Shown: positions 1-8,284, numbered from the stretch's first letter. The stretch: 64,000 nt of DNA from Rhodococcus sp. Leaf278 (GCF_001426085.1 NZ_LMRR01000041.1:186001-250000), one strand, 5' to 3'. Made by a program: numbers and translations. The notes: generated from the letters alone by a model not told the origin.

Positions 1-81
1 GATCCGATAACGGGCAACGCACTCGGCGGACGTGCCCTCTCGACCGCGTCGTCGACGACAAACCGGGACGAAAACCCGTGA
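1..81 (+). CDS. Possible C-terminal end of an upstream gene (partial)
   Basis: The first frame of the window is open from base 1 to a TGA at 79-81 and would encode the last 26 residues of a protein that starts outside the window. The tail is polar, rich in Ser, Thr and Ala, with no recognisable motif. Support is only the open frame and its position before a non-coding leader, so this may be chance. Confidence 0.25.
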   Translation, partial: DPITGNALGGRALSTASSTTNRDENP

Positions 82-292
82 TGGAGTGGACTTTCGAGAT
101 TCGAGCCCAGTTTCGTTACCATGGCATACAACAAACATACCGCCCGTATTGTTATTTGTCACAAGATTCAAATGAAACAATTCCGACATACGCTTCGCCG
201 TCCTAACGTCCTTCCTGGCTACCGGAGTTCCGGTGCCACCGGCTGCCCTCGGAGGGCTCCGGAGTCGTTAACTGGACTTGGAGGATCGATCG
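82..292 (+). promoter_or_regulatory. AT-rich upstream region of the secreted-protein genes
   Basis: About 210 bases without a convincing gene. The segment from roughly 118 to 190 is clearly more AT-rich than the surroundings and contains TATTGTTAT-like stretches suited to a promoter. Nearer the gene there is a short self-complementary GCCCTC/GAGGGC element at about 244-256 and a strong GGAGG ribosome site at 280-284. I infer a promoter plus a long 5' leader for the two secreted proteins; the exact start of transcription cannot be read. Confidence 0.35.
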
Positions 293-802
293 ATGACGCT
301 CACCCCGCCGACCCGCTCTCGTACACTCGCCGCCGTACTCGCCGCCGTTGCCATCACGGGTGCGACGGTCGGGGCTGCCAGCGCCGGTGCCGCAACCATC
401 TCGCCTGCCGGCACCGCCTTCTCAGCACCCGGAACAATCGTCGTGAGCACCCCGGCCTCGTTCGGAGTACCGGTGAGTTGCTCCATCGATCTCATCGGTA
501 CCACCAGCGCCGACGGCTCGTCGGCATCCATCACCGACGCCAAGATCAGCGGTTCCAATCGTCTGTGCAACCTGCCCCAATTGAAGAACCTGCCGTGGAC
601 CCTCACTCCCACCAGCGCCACTACCGGCGAAGTATCCAACGTGGGCTTTTCGCTGGTCGGGTACAACTGCGGCCCGGCCACGCTGGCCGGTTCGTTCGAC
701 AACATGACCAACACTCTGACGTCGACCAACCAGCCGATGTCCGGTAACTGCACCGTCAACAGCCTGTCGGTCCAGCCGAATCCGGCGTTCACCCTGTCCT
801 GA
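293..802 (+). CDS. Secreted protein of unknown function
   Basis: A 169-residue protein beginning with a classical Sec signal peptide: a short charged start with Arg residues, a hydrophobic Ala/Val core and an Ala-rich cleavage region near residues 30-37. The mature part is a Ser/Thr/Gly-rich, probably all-beta domain with four cysteines that could form disulfides. ATG 293 is preferred over an in-frame TTG 15 bases upstream because GGAGG lies 8 bases before it. The next gene, 47 bases downstream, encodes a similar-looking secreted protein, so the two are probably co-transcribed. No specific family is recognised. Confidence 0.8.
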   Translation: MTLTPPTRSRTLAAVLAAVAITGATVGAASAGAATISPAGTAFSAPGTIVVSTPASFGVPVSCSIDLIGTTSADGSSASITDAKISGSNRLCNLPQLKNLPWTLTPTSATTGEVSNVGFSLVGYNCGPATLAGSFDNMTNTLTSTNQPMSGNCTVNSLSVQPNPAFTLS

Positions 803-849
803 CGCTCGAACTCGTCCGAAAAACAACCCATCAGCGATAAGGAACCCAC

Positions 850-1569
850 GTGAAGATCCGCAACAAGTCTGTCGTCACCATGGCGGCGCTGGCATCATCC
901 GTCGCACTGGCAACGATGGTGGCTGCGCCGGCCAACGCTGCCGACACGCTTCCCATCACCTTTCAGGCAGACACGACGACGATCATCGCCAAAACCGGTC
1001 AGCCGGTCATCTTCCCGACCACCGACCTGGTGACCGACGTCGACCTGGTCGGCGGAACCGTCACCGGTTCGCTTGCCCTCCCCCAGGCATCGGCGAACCT
1101 GAAACTCGGCCCCGCCACGCTCGCCAAGTTCACCATTTCGATCATCGACGCGACCCCGGTCTCGGGCACCCTCGTCCAAGGCGGACCCGCTGAGGCACCC
1201 ACATTGGATCTCGATGTGGAGCAGAGCTTCAAAATTCGCATCGACTCGGTGAAGCCGCTGGGCATCGACACCGGATCGGCAGGGTCCGCCTCGCTCGACC
1301 TGATTCCCGCAGGTGCCAATTGCGTCACTGCGGAAACCACGGCCAACCTGACCGGTTCGCTCGATGCGATCGATCTGATCCAGAACAACCAGACCGACTC
1401 ACATGTGAAGGGCACCTACACGATTCCGCAGTTCCAGAACTGTGGCGCATTCACCTCGGTGCTCAACGCCATCATCGCCGGCCCCGGCAATACCCTCGAC
1501 GTGCATCTGACCAACCCGGTCTTCGACGTCGGAACGCAGTCTGCGATCGCAGCCGAGGTGGCTCGCTAG
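850..1569 (+). CDS. Secreted protein of unknown function, second of pair
   Basis: A 239-residue protein starting at GTG with an AAGGA-type ribosome site a few bases upstream. Residues 1-30 form a Sec signal peptide (KIRNK start, Ala/Val core, AANA-type cleavage site). The remainder is a Thr/Gly/Val-rich, beta-predicted exported domain with two cysteines in the C-terminal half (around the GANC and QNCG segments), which may be disulfide-bonded. It follows another exported protein of similar composition and ends just before a strong hairpin, so the pair makes a two-gene unit. Cell-envelope or extracellular role is inferred only from the signal peptide. Confidence 0.82.
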   Translation: MKIRNKSVVTMAALASSVALATMVAAPANAADTLPITFQADTTTIIAKTGQPVIFPTTDLVTDVDLVGGTVTGSLALPQASANLKLGPATLAKFTISIIDATPVSGTLVQGGPAEAPTLDLDVEQSFKIRIDSVKPLGIDTGSAGSASLDLIPAGANCVTAETTANLTGSLDAIDLIQNNQTDSHVKGTYTIPQFQNCGAFTSVLNAIIAGPGNTLDVHLTNPVFDVGTQSAIAAEVAR

Positions 1570-1588
1570 AACAAGCAACACCGACTCG

Positions 1589-1628
1589 CAGCGTCGATCG
1601 GTTCCGAGTGCGGAACCGATCGACGCTG
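1589..1628. terminator. Strong hairpin between convergent genes
   Basis: A perfect 17-bp inverted repeat (arms 1589-1605 and 1612-1628) with a 6-base GAGTGC loop lies 20 bases after the secreted-protein gene and directly abuts the stop codon of the diguanylate cyclase on the other strand. There is no U-tract, as is common in actinobacteria. It can serve as a bidirectional terminator for both transcripts. Confidence 0.8.
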
Positions 1629-2738
1629 TCAGTTGAGTTCGTCGACGGCTCGGTGCGACGACGAGTCGTTCCCGTGGACAGCCACGCGATCACCACCGAG
1701 TCGCTTCGCCTGGTACATCGCTTCGTCGGCGCGGCCCAACAATTCGCTGATGCCGAACTCGATGTCTCCGACCTCGACAACCACGTGGGCGATACCCAAC
1801 GACGCGGTCAACGGTGCTCGATCGGTTTTGTCGGACAGTCGGATTCGCAAGCGCTCGGATTGTTCGATAACCGAGTCGAGGCTGTCCACGCAGACCACCG
1901 CGAACTCTTCGCCGCCGAGCCGAACCGTAACCGCCGGCGCGGGGAACACCTCCAGAATGCGGCTCGCGGTCGTTCGGATCGCCACGTCGCCGTGCTCGTG
2001 GCCGTACCGATCGTTGACCGCTTTGAAATTGTCGACGTCGATCACCACGGCGGCCACCGATACGTCCGAACCGGATCGAATCTCCAGGTTGCCGATCGCC
2101 GCGTCGAATCCCCGCCGGTTCTGCAGTCCGGTGAGTGGGTCGTAGAACGCGCCGGCGGCGTCTCGGCGCAGCAGCATGAGGAACGAGTGGCAGATCAACG
2201 GGGCCGAGAACATCACCAAGATCAGCATGATCAGGTAAAGAGTGGTCTGCAGACGCTGCTCCGGGCCGTCCATCAAGGCCGAGACGTAGAGCGCGCCCGT
2301 AGTGAACAGTGCGAACACATGATGTGCGGTGAACAGTTTCGGTCCGTGAAATCCCACGATGTAGCTGCCCATGACGGTGAACAAAGCAGCCATGGGCAAC
2401 ACCATGGACGGTTCTTCGGTGGTGAGCAGCACCGCGGCGAGCACGATATCGGCGTACAAGACGAAGGCGATCGACATCTGCCAGCTCGGCCAGCCACCGA
2501 TCAACCAGGCCGCGCCCACCGGAAACGTCGTGATCACGGTGAACCACAGGATCCAGCGACCGAGGGTGCTCTCGCCGAGCCCCGGAATGGTCAGCGCGAT
2601 CGCCGCGGCGGTGCCGTACAGCCAGCAGAAGACTCCGATGAGAACCCTGGTGATGGACAGTCCGCGTTGCGACCGTGCGTATGCGACGTTCCACCCGTAG
2701 TCGACCGGAAGCGACCACCACTGGCGAAGACTGTTCAC
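1629..2738 (-). CDS. Membrane-bound diguanylate cyclase (GGDEF)
   Basis: A 369-residue protein predicted to make the second messenger cyclic di-GMP from two GTP. The N-terminal half (about residues 30-200) holds five or six membrane segments that probably act as a sensory or anchoring module. The C-terminal 170 residues form a GGDEF domain with the conserved DPLTGLQNRRGF entry, a metal-binding DVDNFK segment and an intact GGEEF active-site loop. I chose GTG 2738, with GAGGAAAG about 12 bases upstream, over a GTG-like extension to 2789 that would add 17 unlikely residues. One of three GGDEF proteins in this window; the activating signal is unknown. Confidence 0.88.
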   Translation of the reverse strand: MNSLRQWWSLPVDYGWNVAYARSQRGLSITRVLIGVFCWLYGTAAAIALTIPGLGESTLGRWILWFTVITTFPVGAAWLIGGWPSWQMSIAFVLYADIVLAAVLLTTEEPSMVLPMAALFTVMGSYIVGFHGPKLFTAHHVFALFTTGALYVSALMDGPEQRLQTTLYLIMLILVMFSAPLICHSFLMLLRRDAAGAFYDPLTGLQNRRGFDAAIGNLEIRSGSDVSVAAVVIDVDNFKAVNDRYGHEHGDVAIRTTASRILEVFPAPAVTVRLGGEEFAVVCVDSLDSVIEQSERLRIRLSDKTDRAPLTASLGIAHVVVEVGDIEFGISELLGRADEAMYQAKRLGGDRVAVHGNDSSSHRAVDELN

Positions 2739-2837
2739 TTTGAAGTGCGGCTTTCCTCGTGTCCCGACCTGGATCGACAAGTCAACCACAGACGAAACCG
2801 CCTGGTCTGCGAAGTCGTGAACTTACCGAGGCAGGGA

Positions 2838-3056
2838 CTAGCCCCGCATGCCGTCGGCCAACTCGAGCACCCGGCCGGCGTATGTGACCACAAACGCGTC
2901 GAGCGCTTGCTGGGACAATTCGGGGCATCCGGCTCTGCGGAAGAAGTGCTCGAGATCCACCAGGCGGTCCCCCAGTCCGACGCGCCGGCGATCCAGCGCC
3001 TCCAGCTCCACCACCAGGGCTTCGAGCTCCTTGACTTTGCGCATTACGTCGTCCAT
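2838..3056 (-). CDS. Small coiled-coil protein, function unknown
   Basis: A 72-residue, strongly helical and charged protein. Its first 35 residues have leucine-spaced heptads typical of a coiled coil, followed by a FFRRAGCPE turn and a second helix. Codon third positions are GC-rich, as expected of a real gene. The start is uncertain: ATG 3056 gives the coiled-coil protein, while an in-frame TTG at 3137 would add 27 residues; neither has a clear ribosome site. It lies upstream of, and in the same direction as, the GGDEF gene. No family recognised. Confidence 0.5.
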   Translation of the reverse strand: MDDVMRKVKELEALVVELEALDRRRVGLGDRLVDLEHFFRRAGCPELSQQALDAFVVTYAGRVLELADGMRG

Positions 3057-3227
3057 CGGATCACCGTCCACTTCGCGGGAGCTGTGCACAGATTGGGCGG
3101 CGAAGCCGGGCTTCCCTCCCAGCTCCGCCGAGAACAACGATACGCTTGATCGAACACATGTGCGAGTCGCTCACTTTGTACCACCTATCCTGTGCACAAT
3201 CCGAAGAGGTGGCCTACAGTCTGTGAC

Positions 3228-3362
3228 ATGCTCCAGAAGAGGGGTCCGAACGGGGTTCGACCGCCAGGCTCGACACATCCAATTCAATTGGCGCTCTTGA
3301 TAATCCTTACGATTGCCGTGGTCGCTCTGGCCATCCTCGCAATCCACGAGGGTCGCCTCTGA
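3228..3362 (+). CDS. Small single-pass membrane protein (44 aa), possibly leaderless
   Basis: Short open frame of 44 codons. The first 20 residues are basic and polar, residues 21-39 form one uninterrupted hydrophobic helix (Leu/Ile/Val/Ala), and a short HEGRL tail follows, giving a typical small membrane protein. TACAGT at 3215-3220, a good actinobacterial -10 match, sits seven bases before the ATG, which would make the message leaderless; no ribosome site is present, consistent with that. Not similar to anything I recognise. Confidence 0.5.
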   Translation: MLQKRGPNGVRPPGSTHPIQLALLIILTIAVVALAILAIHEGRL

Positions 3363-3468
3363 AGGGGTACCTCGTCACCATCGACGCCATTCGGCGGGAT
3401 CCCGCGCCCGACGGACGATCCTGAACCCTCAGGTCCGGACTTAGGGGCGAGTGCCGTCCATTCCGAGC

Positions 3469-4137
3469 TCAGATACTCGCGATTCCTACCGCTGAGGCGA
3501 CCTCGGCCGCCATCTCGGCGGCAGTGTTCGCCGTGGGGTGCACACCGTCGAATGTGGCACCGGGCCGATCGAGCAGTGGTGCGAACTCCGCGACGGGTAC
3601 GCCGTGCTCGGCAGCGAGCGCTCGAATGTCTGCGTTCAGCTCGTCGGCGCTGACTGTGCGCGCCGACGGCACCGTCGCGATCACGACAGTGTCCACTTCG
3701 CGCGCTCGCTCGAGGATGGCACGCAAGTTGTCGACGATCTGGGGCAGCGGCACCGATCTGGCCAGGTCGTTGGTGCCGCCGTTGACGACGAGGATGTCAG
3801 GGTTCGCGGCCAGCGCATCGTCGGTTCGCGCGAGTATCTGCGTCGTCGTCGCGCCGTTGATTCCGAAATTTCCACCACCTGCAGCGGGGGACGCGTCGCC
3901 GCATACGAGGTACGAATACCATGCCGTGTTGCCGTGAATTCCCCACTCGACGCGGGAATTCCCTTGCGCCATGGAATCTCCCAGCGTCACCAATCGCAGG
4001 CCGGTGTCGTTGACGCTCCACCCGAAGCAATGCGCGTTGCGGACCGTCAGCGCCGGCTTCTTCAGTGGTCCTGCGACGAGCACGGCGGTAAGCGCCAGTC
4101 CGAGTGCCCCGGCGATCCACAGTCGACTTCTCTGCAC
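3469..4137 (-). CDS. SGNH/GDSL-type hydrolase, membrane-anchored or secreted
   Basis: A 222-residue esterase-like protein. An N-terminal hydrophobic segment (residues 7-23) is a signal peptide or anchor, placing the enzyme outside the membrane. All four SGNH blocks are visible: the GDSM block with the catalytic Ser near residue 54, the GINGAT block, the GGTND block, and DGVHP near the C-terminus carrying the catalytic Asp and His. Such enzymes hydrolyse ester bonds in lipids or acylated carbohydrates; the substrate here is not evident. The gene stands alone. Confidence 0.85.
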   Translation of the reverse strand: MQRSRLWIAGALGLALTAVLVAGPLKKPALTVRNAHCFGWSVNDTGLRLVTLGDSMAQGNSRVEWGIHGNTAWYSYLVCGDASPAAGGGNFGINGATTTQILARTDDALAANPDILVVNGGTNDLARSVPLPQIVDNLRAILERAREVDTVVIATVPSARTVSADELNADIRALAAEHGVPVAEFAPLLDRPGATFDGVHPTANTAAEMAAEVASAVGIASI

Positions 4138-4257
4138 GTAGCAGATTCTCTACCGCCGGCAATGGCGCGCATTCAGGAGGCCCCACCTATGTCGGGGCCA
4201 GGATCGGTAGCAGCCGAACCGGCAGCCGGAGCTCTCTGCGGCGCAGAACTCGGGCAG

Positions 4258-4284
4258 GCTGCGCCGGTACACCACCGGCGCAGC
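4258..4284 (-). terminator. Hairpin after the 35-aa peptide gene
   Basis: Perfect 11-bp stem (GCTGCGCCGGT at 4258-4268 with its complement at 4274-4284) and 5-base loop. It lies 8 bases beyond the stop codon of the small peptide gene on the minus strand and also faces the SGNH gene upstream region. It lacks a U-tract but is otherwise a good terminator. Confidence 0.6.
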
Positions 4285-4292
4285 CCCTGGCG

Positions 4293-4400
4293 TCAGGAAC
4301 CGAGGAAAGCGCTCACCGCGGTTGTTCCGCTCTCGGCGCTTCCGCTGCCGATGAGTCCGAGGATGACGTCGACGATGATCTTGGCGATGAATGCGTCCAT
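4293..4400 (-). CDS. Very small hydrophobic/amphipathic peptide (35 aa)
   Basis: A 35-codon gene with an excellent ribosome site, AGGAG six bases before ATG, and its own hairpin terminator just after the stop, so it is very likely expressed. The peptide starts MDAF, has a hydrophobic amphipathic helix over residues 4-18 (Ile/Val/Leu with two acidic and one basic residue) and a Ser/Gly/Ala-rich second half ending FLGS. It lacks a typical signal peptide. Short amphipathic peptides of this sort are known as outer-membrane channel formers in other mycolata; that role is only a guess. It is transcribed divergently from alkB. Confidence 0.6.
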   Translation of the reverse strand: MDAFIAKIIVDVILGLIGSGSAESGTTAVSAFLGS

Positions 4401-4551
4401 AGCTACTCCTGTTGTGAAGTACCCCCGACGGGATACAGACGGACCTACGAATGTCGCGGCCGACCATTACCGGCCGCAACGAGACGCAAGGTAGCAGCTG
4501 AATCTGCCCGGAAAGCGACGGAGTGATGACACCCACCTCCGCGGTGATGCG

Positions 4552-4575
4552 TGTACAAATTTCTAGATTTGTACA
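4552..4575. promoter_or_regulatory. TetR-type operator upstream of alkB
   Basis: A 24-bp inverted repeat with 9-bp perfect arms (TGTACAAAT and ATTTGTACA) around a TTCTAG centre. It lies 64 bases before the alkB start and the last gene of the operon encodes a TetR-family protein. Size and symmetry fit a TetR dimer site, and I infer autoregulated repression of the alk operon. A TATTGT sequence at 4596-4601 could be the -10 element just downstream. Confidence 0.7.
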
Positions 4576-4638
4576 TCGAGCTGACAAATTCGGTGTATTG
4601 TCCAATCCACAGTGATCGGACTTACACGAGGAGTGACG

Positions 4639-5862
4639 ATGACCGCATCGAACATCGACGATCAGGCACAGGCGCCGGTCGACGAGTGGCACGACCGCAA
4701 GCGACATCTTTGGCTCATGGGCCTGATTCCGCCCACGGCGGTGTTCCTGGCCACCGGTCTGGTGTGGGCCTTCAACCAGCTCGGCTGGAATGCTGTGGCC
4801 CCGGTGTGGTGGTGGATCGGCGCGCTGCTCGTCTACGGCTTGCTCCCGATCCTCGACCGGTTCTTCGGCCCCGACGGTGACAACCCGCCCGACGAGGTGA
4901 TGAAGGCGCTCGAGGAAGACAAGTACTACCGCTACTGCACGTACGCCTACATTCCGTTCCAGCTCGCGAGCCTGGTGTTCGCCTGCTACCTCTGGTCCAC
5001 CGACAACCTGTCGTGGCTCGGTATCGACGGCGGCTTGGGTCTGGTCTCGAAGATCGGCCTGGCCATCAGCATCGGCGTCATGGGCGGCGTCGGCATCAAC
5101 ACCGCTCACGAACTCGGGCACAAGAAGGACGAGCTCGAGCGTTGGCTGTCGAAAATCACTCTGGCACAGACGTTCTACGGCCACTTCTACATCGAACACA
5201 ATCGCGGCCACCATGTTCGCGTCGCCACTCCCGAGGATCCGGCGAGCTCCAAGTTCGGAGAGAGCTTCTGGGCGTTCTTGCCACGCAGCGTATGGGGCAG
5301 TCTGAAGTCGTCCTGGGAGCTCGAGAAGACTCGAATGGAGCGTCTGGGCAAGAGCACGTGGAGCATTCACAACGATGTGCTCAACGCATGGCTGATGTCC
5401 GTCGTCCTCTACGCGGTCCTCGTCGCCGTGTTCGGCCCGATCGTGCTGCCGTTCTTGGTCATTCAGGCCATTTACGGCTTCTCACTGCTCGAGACGGTCA
5501 ACTACCTCGAGCACTACGGTTTGCAGCGTCAGAAGAAGGACAACGGTCGTTACGAGCGATGCACCCCCGAGCACAGCTGGAACTCCGATCACATCGTGAC
5601 CAACATCTTCCTGTATCACCTTCAGCGCCACAGTGATCACCATGCCAACCCCACGCGGCGTTACCAGACTCTGCGCAGCATGGACGGAGCGCCCAACCTG
5701 CCGAGCGGGTACGCGAGCATGATCTCGCTGGCCTACTTCCCGCCCGTGTGGCGCAAGGTGATGGACCACCGCGTTCTCGATCACTACGACGGTGACATCA
5801 CTCGCGTCAACATTCAGCCGTCCAAGCGGGAGAAGATCCTCGCCACCTACGGAGCGAAGTGA
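4639..5862 (+). CDS. alkB: Alkane 1-monooxygenase
   Basis: Integral-membrane non-heme diiron hydroxylase that converts medium-chain n-alkanes to 1-alkanols, using electrons delivered by rubredoxin. The 407-residue protein has about six membrane segments and all family histidine boxes: HELGHK (157-162), EHNRGHH (186-192), the AlkB signature NYLEHYGLQRQ (from 288) and LQRHSDHH (328-335). ATG 4639 follows a GAGGAG ribosome site and gives the normal family length; an earlier in-frame start would add nine residues. It is the first gene of an operon with two rubredoxins, their reductase and a TetR regulator, with one-base to four-base overlaps. Confidence 0.97.
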   Translation: MTASNIDDQAQAPVDEWHDRKRHLWLMGLIPPTAVFLATGLVWAFNQLGWNAVAPVWWWIGALLVYGLLPILDRFFGPDGDNPPDEVMKALEEDKYYRYCTYAYIPFQLASLVFACYLWSTDNLSWLGIDGGLGLVSKIGLAISIGVMGGVGINTAHELGHKKDELERWLSKITLAQTFYGHFYIEHNRGHHVRVATPEDPASSKFGESFWAFLPRSVWGSLKSSWELEKTRMERLGKSTWSIHNDVLNAWLMSVVLYAVLVAVFGPIVLPFLVIQAIYGFSLLETVNYLEHYGLQRQKKDNGRYERCTPEHSWNSDHIVTNIFLYHLQRHSDHHANPTRRYQTLRSMDGAPNLPSGYASMISLAYFPPVWRKVMDHRVLDHYDGDITRVNIQPSKREKILATYGAK

Positions 5863-6026
5863 TGGCCGCCTACGAGTGCCCGGTGTGCGAGTTCGTATAC
5901 GACGAGTCCAACGGCGCACCGCGCGAGGGCTTTCCGGCCGGCACTGCATGGTCCGACGTACCGGACGACTGGCCGTGCCCCGACTGCGGTGTCCGCGAAA
6001 AAATCGACTTCAGGAGTAAAGCATGA
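5862..6026 (+). CDS. Rubredoxin, AlkG1-like
   Basis: A 54-residue one-iron electron carrier with two CxxC pairs (CPVC near residue 6 and CPDC near residue 39) that ligate a single Fe. Its ATG overlaps the alkB stop by one base (TGATG), so translation is coupled. The sequence resembles the first rubredoxin of other rhodococcal alk operons; that AlkG1 type is reported not to substitute functionally for the electron-donating AlkG2 type, so its precise role is uncertain. The gene is too small to be noticed in simple gene finding. Confidence 0.93.
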   Translation: MAAYECPVCEFVYDESNGAPREGFPAGTAWSDVPDDWPCPDCGVREKIDFRSKA

Positions 6027-6196
6027 AGCTGTACCGCTGCGTTCAGTGTGGGTTCGAGTACGACGAGGAACTGGGCTGGCCCGAGGACGGCATCGAACCG
6101 GGCACGCGCTGGGACGATATTCCCGACGACTGGTCGTGCCCCGATTGTGGTGCAGCCAAGGCCGATTTCGAGATGGTCGAGGTCGAACGCGGGTGA
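6023..6196 (+). CDS. Rubredoxin, AlkG2-like electron donor to AlkB
   Basis: A 57-residue rubredoxin with CVQC and CPDC iron-binding pairs and the conserved Gxx[14 protein letters not shown] and ADFEM segments of the AlkG2 type, the kind known to pass electrons to alkane hydroxylase. An AGGAG ribosome site lies inside the previous gene and the ATG overlaps the previous stop by four bases. It accepts electrons from the rubredoxin reductase encoded next. Confidence 0.93.
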   Translation: MKLYRCVQCGFEYDEELGWPEDGIEPGTRWDDIPDDWSCPDCGAAKADFEMVEVERG

Positions 6197-7407
6197 TCGC
6201 TCGGCAACCCGGCAACGTCGTGATCGTCGGCACCGGTGCCACCGGATACACCGCCGCCAAAGTGCTACGCGCCGAGGGCTTCACCGGGTCCATCACGCTG
6301 ATCGGTAGCGAACAGGAGGCCACCTATCGTCGTCCCGCGGTCTCCAAGGAGTTGCTGCTGGGCACCAAGGCGGTCGATCAGGTTCTACTGGGCGCAGCCA
6401 TCGACGGTGTCGACGTTCGCACCGGCGTCACGGCGACCGCGATCACCGATTCGGCCGTGCAACTCGACGATGGCGACTCGGTCCCCTACGACACCGTGTT
6501 GCTGGCAACGGGTTCTCGGGCGCGGCAACTCGACCTGCCCGGCTCGGCTCACGTGTTCACCCTTCGCAGCGCTGCCGACGTCGCCCCGCTGCACGCAGAC
6601 ATCCTCCGAACAGGATCGTTGCTGGTGATCGGTGGTGGCCTGATCGGGTGCGAGGCGGCCGCGGCGGCCCGGTCACTCGGTGCCGAGGTCACGGTGTTGG
6701 AGGCAGCACCGGCCCCGCTGAACCGGATCGCACCGGCTTCGATCTCGCAGATGTATCGAGACCTGCACGCCGACAACGGTATCGAGATGCACACCGACGT
6801 CTGCGTGACCGGCCTGGAGAAGCTGCCCGACGGCACGCTCCTGGCCACTGCTCAGGACGGACGCTCGTGGTCTGCCGGCACCGTGCTGGTGTCTGTCGGC
6901 TCGGTCGCCAACGTCGAGCTCGGGGCGGACATGGGCCTCGAGACCGCGTCGGGAATCCTGGTGGACGCCGAGATGCGGACATCGGCGGCCGGTATCTACG
7001 CCGCGGGTGACGTCGCCGAAGTTCCCAACTCGATCCTCGGCGGTACCTATCGGAGTGAGCACTGGAACGGGGCCGTCGATCAAGCGACCCGCGCCGCTCG
7101 GTCCATCCTCGGCCTCGACGTCGGCGATCTCGACGTTCCGTGGGGCTGGTCCACTCAGCACGGCGTCAACCTGCAATTCGCGGGGTGGACCAGGGCGGAC
7201 GACGAGTACGTGGTGGTTCGCGGCTCGATCGAGGACCGCCGATTCACCGCCTGTGCACTGCGCGGCGAGGCGCTCGTCGGGGCCATCGGGGTGGGGTACC
7301 CCAAGGACATCCGGCAGATCCGCTCCCTCATTGCGCGCGCAGACCCCATCGATCGAAATCTCCTCGGGGAAGATTGGCTGGATCAGCCGCATGCGGTCGT
7401 TCGATAG
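6193..7407 (+). CDS. Rubredoxin-NAD(+) reductase
   Basis: A 404-residue FAD flavoprotein that transfers electrons from NADH to rubredoxin for alkane hydroxylation. It has an N-terminal FAD-binding Rossmann motif ([10 protein letters not shown], about residues 10-20), a central NAD-binding motif ([10 protein letters not shown], about 142-151) followed by an acidic residue at the end of the second strand (VLE), and the [11 protein letters not shown] motif near residue 275. The GTG start overlaps the preceding TGA (GTGA), so it is translationally coupled. A longer in-frame extension runs through the rubredoxin gene and is not real. Confidence 0.93.
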   Translation: MIARQPGNVVIVGTGATGYTAAKVLRAEGFTGSITLIGSEQEATYRRPAVSKELLLGTKAVDQVLLGAAIDGVDVRTGVTATAITDSAVQLDDGDSVPYDTVLLATGSRARQLDLPGSAHVFTLRSAADVAPLHADILRTGSLLVIGGGLIGCEAAAAARSLGAEVTVLEAAPAPLNRIAPASISQMYRDLHADNGIEMHTDVCVTGLEKLPDGTLLATAQDGRSWSAGTVLVSVGSVANVELGADMGLETASGILVDAEMRTSAAGIYAAGDVAEVPNSILGGTYRSEHWNGAVDQATRAARSILGLDVGDLDVPWGWSTQHGVNLQFAGWTRADDEYVVVRGSIEDRRFTACALRGEALVGAIGVGYPKDIRQIRSLIARADPIDRNLLGEDWLDQPHAVVR

Positions 7408-7417
7408 AGTCGTGCTC

Positions 7418-8038
7418 ATGCCCGCAGCCGAACAGACGTCGACCCCCGGTCGATACCGTGAAGCAGCGTCCACTCTTGCGCGCGACACAGCGCTCGATGC
7501 GCTGCGCGAGTTGTTGCACGAGCGCAACTGGCGGAACGTGACGATGAGTCACATCGCCAAGGCTGCCGGCTTGAGCAGACAGAGCCTGTACAACGAATTC
7601 GGTTCGCGGCGTGGCGTCGCACAGGGTTACGCCATCAGATTGACGGACCTGTTCGTCGCGATGTGCGAAACGGCGCTGTACGAGCATCCCGACGATGCCG
7701 GCGCTGCCCTGCGCCAGGGTTTCTCGTCGTTCTTCCAGCTGAGTGCGCTGGATCCCCTTGTGCGATCACTGCACGGTGGCGACGCCCCCGAGGATCTGCT
7801 CCGCCTGATCACCACCGACAGTGCCGTACTGATCGAGCGCGCGGGAGACCGACTCGCGAATACCTTTCAGCGTGGGTGGGTAGGTGCGAGCCCACGTCAG
7901 GCCGACGTGGTCAGCAAGGCGATCGTGCGTCTGGCACTGAGCTACATCCCCGAGCCCCCGCACGATATTGCAGCTGCTGCAGATGATTTCGCGCTTCTGC
8001 TGACTCCGTTCGTCGATTCCATCACCGCCGACAGCTGA
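7418..8038 (+). CDS. TetR-family regulator of the alk operon
   Basis: A 206-residue DNA-binding protein with an N-terminal helix-turn-helix (about residues 32-66, TMSHIAKAAGLSRQSLYNEF) and a variable ligand-binding C-terminal region. It sits 10 bases after the reductase stop as the last gene of the alk operon, the position of the AlkU/AlkX-type regulators of Rhodococcus and Dietzia. ATG 7418 is preferred; an in-frame ATG at 7391 overlaps the reductase gene. I infer that it binds the 24-bp palindrome before alkB and is released by alkane-derived fatty acids, the latter from related regulators only. Confidence 0.88.
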   Translation: MPAAEQTSTPGRYREAASTLARDTALDALRELLHERNWRNVTMSHIAKAAGLSRQSLYNEFGSRRGVAQGYAIRLTDLFVAMCETALYEHPDDAGAALRQGFSSFFQLSALDPLVRSLHGGDAPEDLLRLITTDSAVLIERAGDRLANTFQRGWVGASPRQADVVSKAIVRLALSYIPEPPHDIAAAADDFALLLTPFVDSITADS

Positions 8039-8079
8039 CCTCGGCACTCATAGTTCGCCCTGACTCTCCTGTTGCCCAC

Positions 8080-8188
8080 CCGCGCCCGTTGATCTCGCTT
8101 TCGCTGCCGCGCCCGCTGATCTCGCGTGCGCTGCCGGGCCCGCTGCTCTCGCTTGCGCTGCCGGGCCCCGCTGATCTCGCAAACGCGA
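8080..8188. repeat. 27-bp tandem repeats, about four copies
   Basis: Four head-to-tail copies of a 27-bp unit with consensus CCGSGCCCGCTGATCTCGC followed by a variable base pair and GCGCTG. Copies start at 8080, 8107, 8134 and 8161; the last carries one extra C and runs into a palindrome. There are no spacers, so this is a minisatellite-like tandem repeat and not a CRISPR. It occupies the gap after the alk operon, and 8039-8284 contains no gene I can support. Confidence 0.8.
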
Positions 8189-8198
8189 CCGCGTTTGC
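8179..8198. repeat. 20-bp intergenic palindrome, copy 1
   Basis: GCAAACGCG and CGCGTTTGC arms flank a two-base AC centre. The same 20-bp design recurs at 34349 and 34420 with CT centres, and a half copy is visible near 38755. This looks like a dispersed REP-like element of the genome. A relic CGCGTTTG sits nearby at about 8264. Confidence 0.75.
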
Positions 8199-8284
8199 CA
8201 GGTGCGAGCGAAATAGTGCCGTGAACGGTAGCGAACCCGAACGCGTCTGATGAACGCGCGCGCGTTTGGTGAGGCACGGCCGAA

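Noticed and set aside
1320-3149. 609-codon open frame antisense to the GGDEF gene
   Set aside because: Arg/Gln/His-rich composition typical of an antisense shadow in GC-rich DNA; it crosses the terminator hairpin and two real genes.
4150-5370. 406-codon open frame antisense to alkB
   Set aside because: It covers alkB in the opposite sense; the composition is low-complexity for a protein, there is no ribosome site, and alkB is certain.
8080-8188. CRISPR array
   Set aside because: The units are tandem without unique spacers and no cas genes are near.
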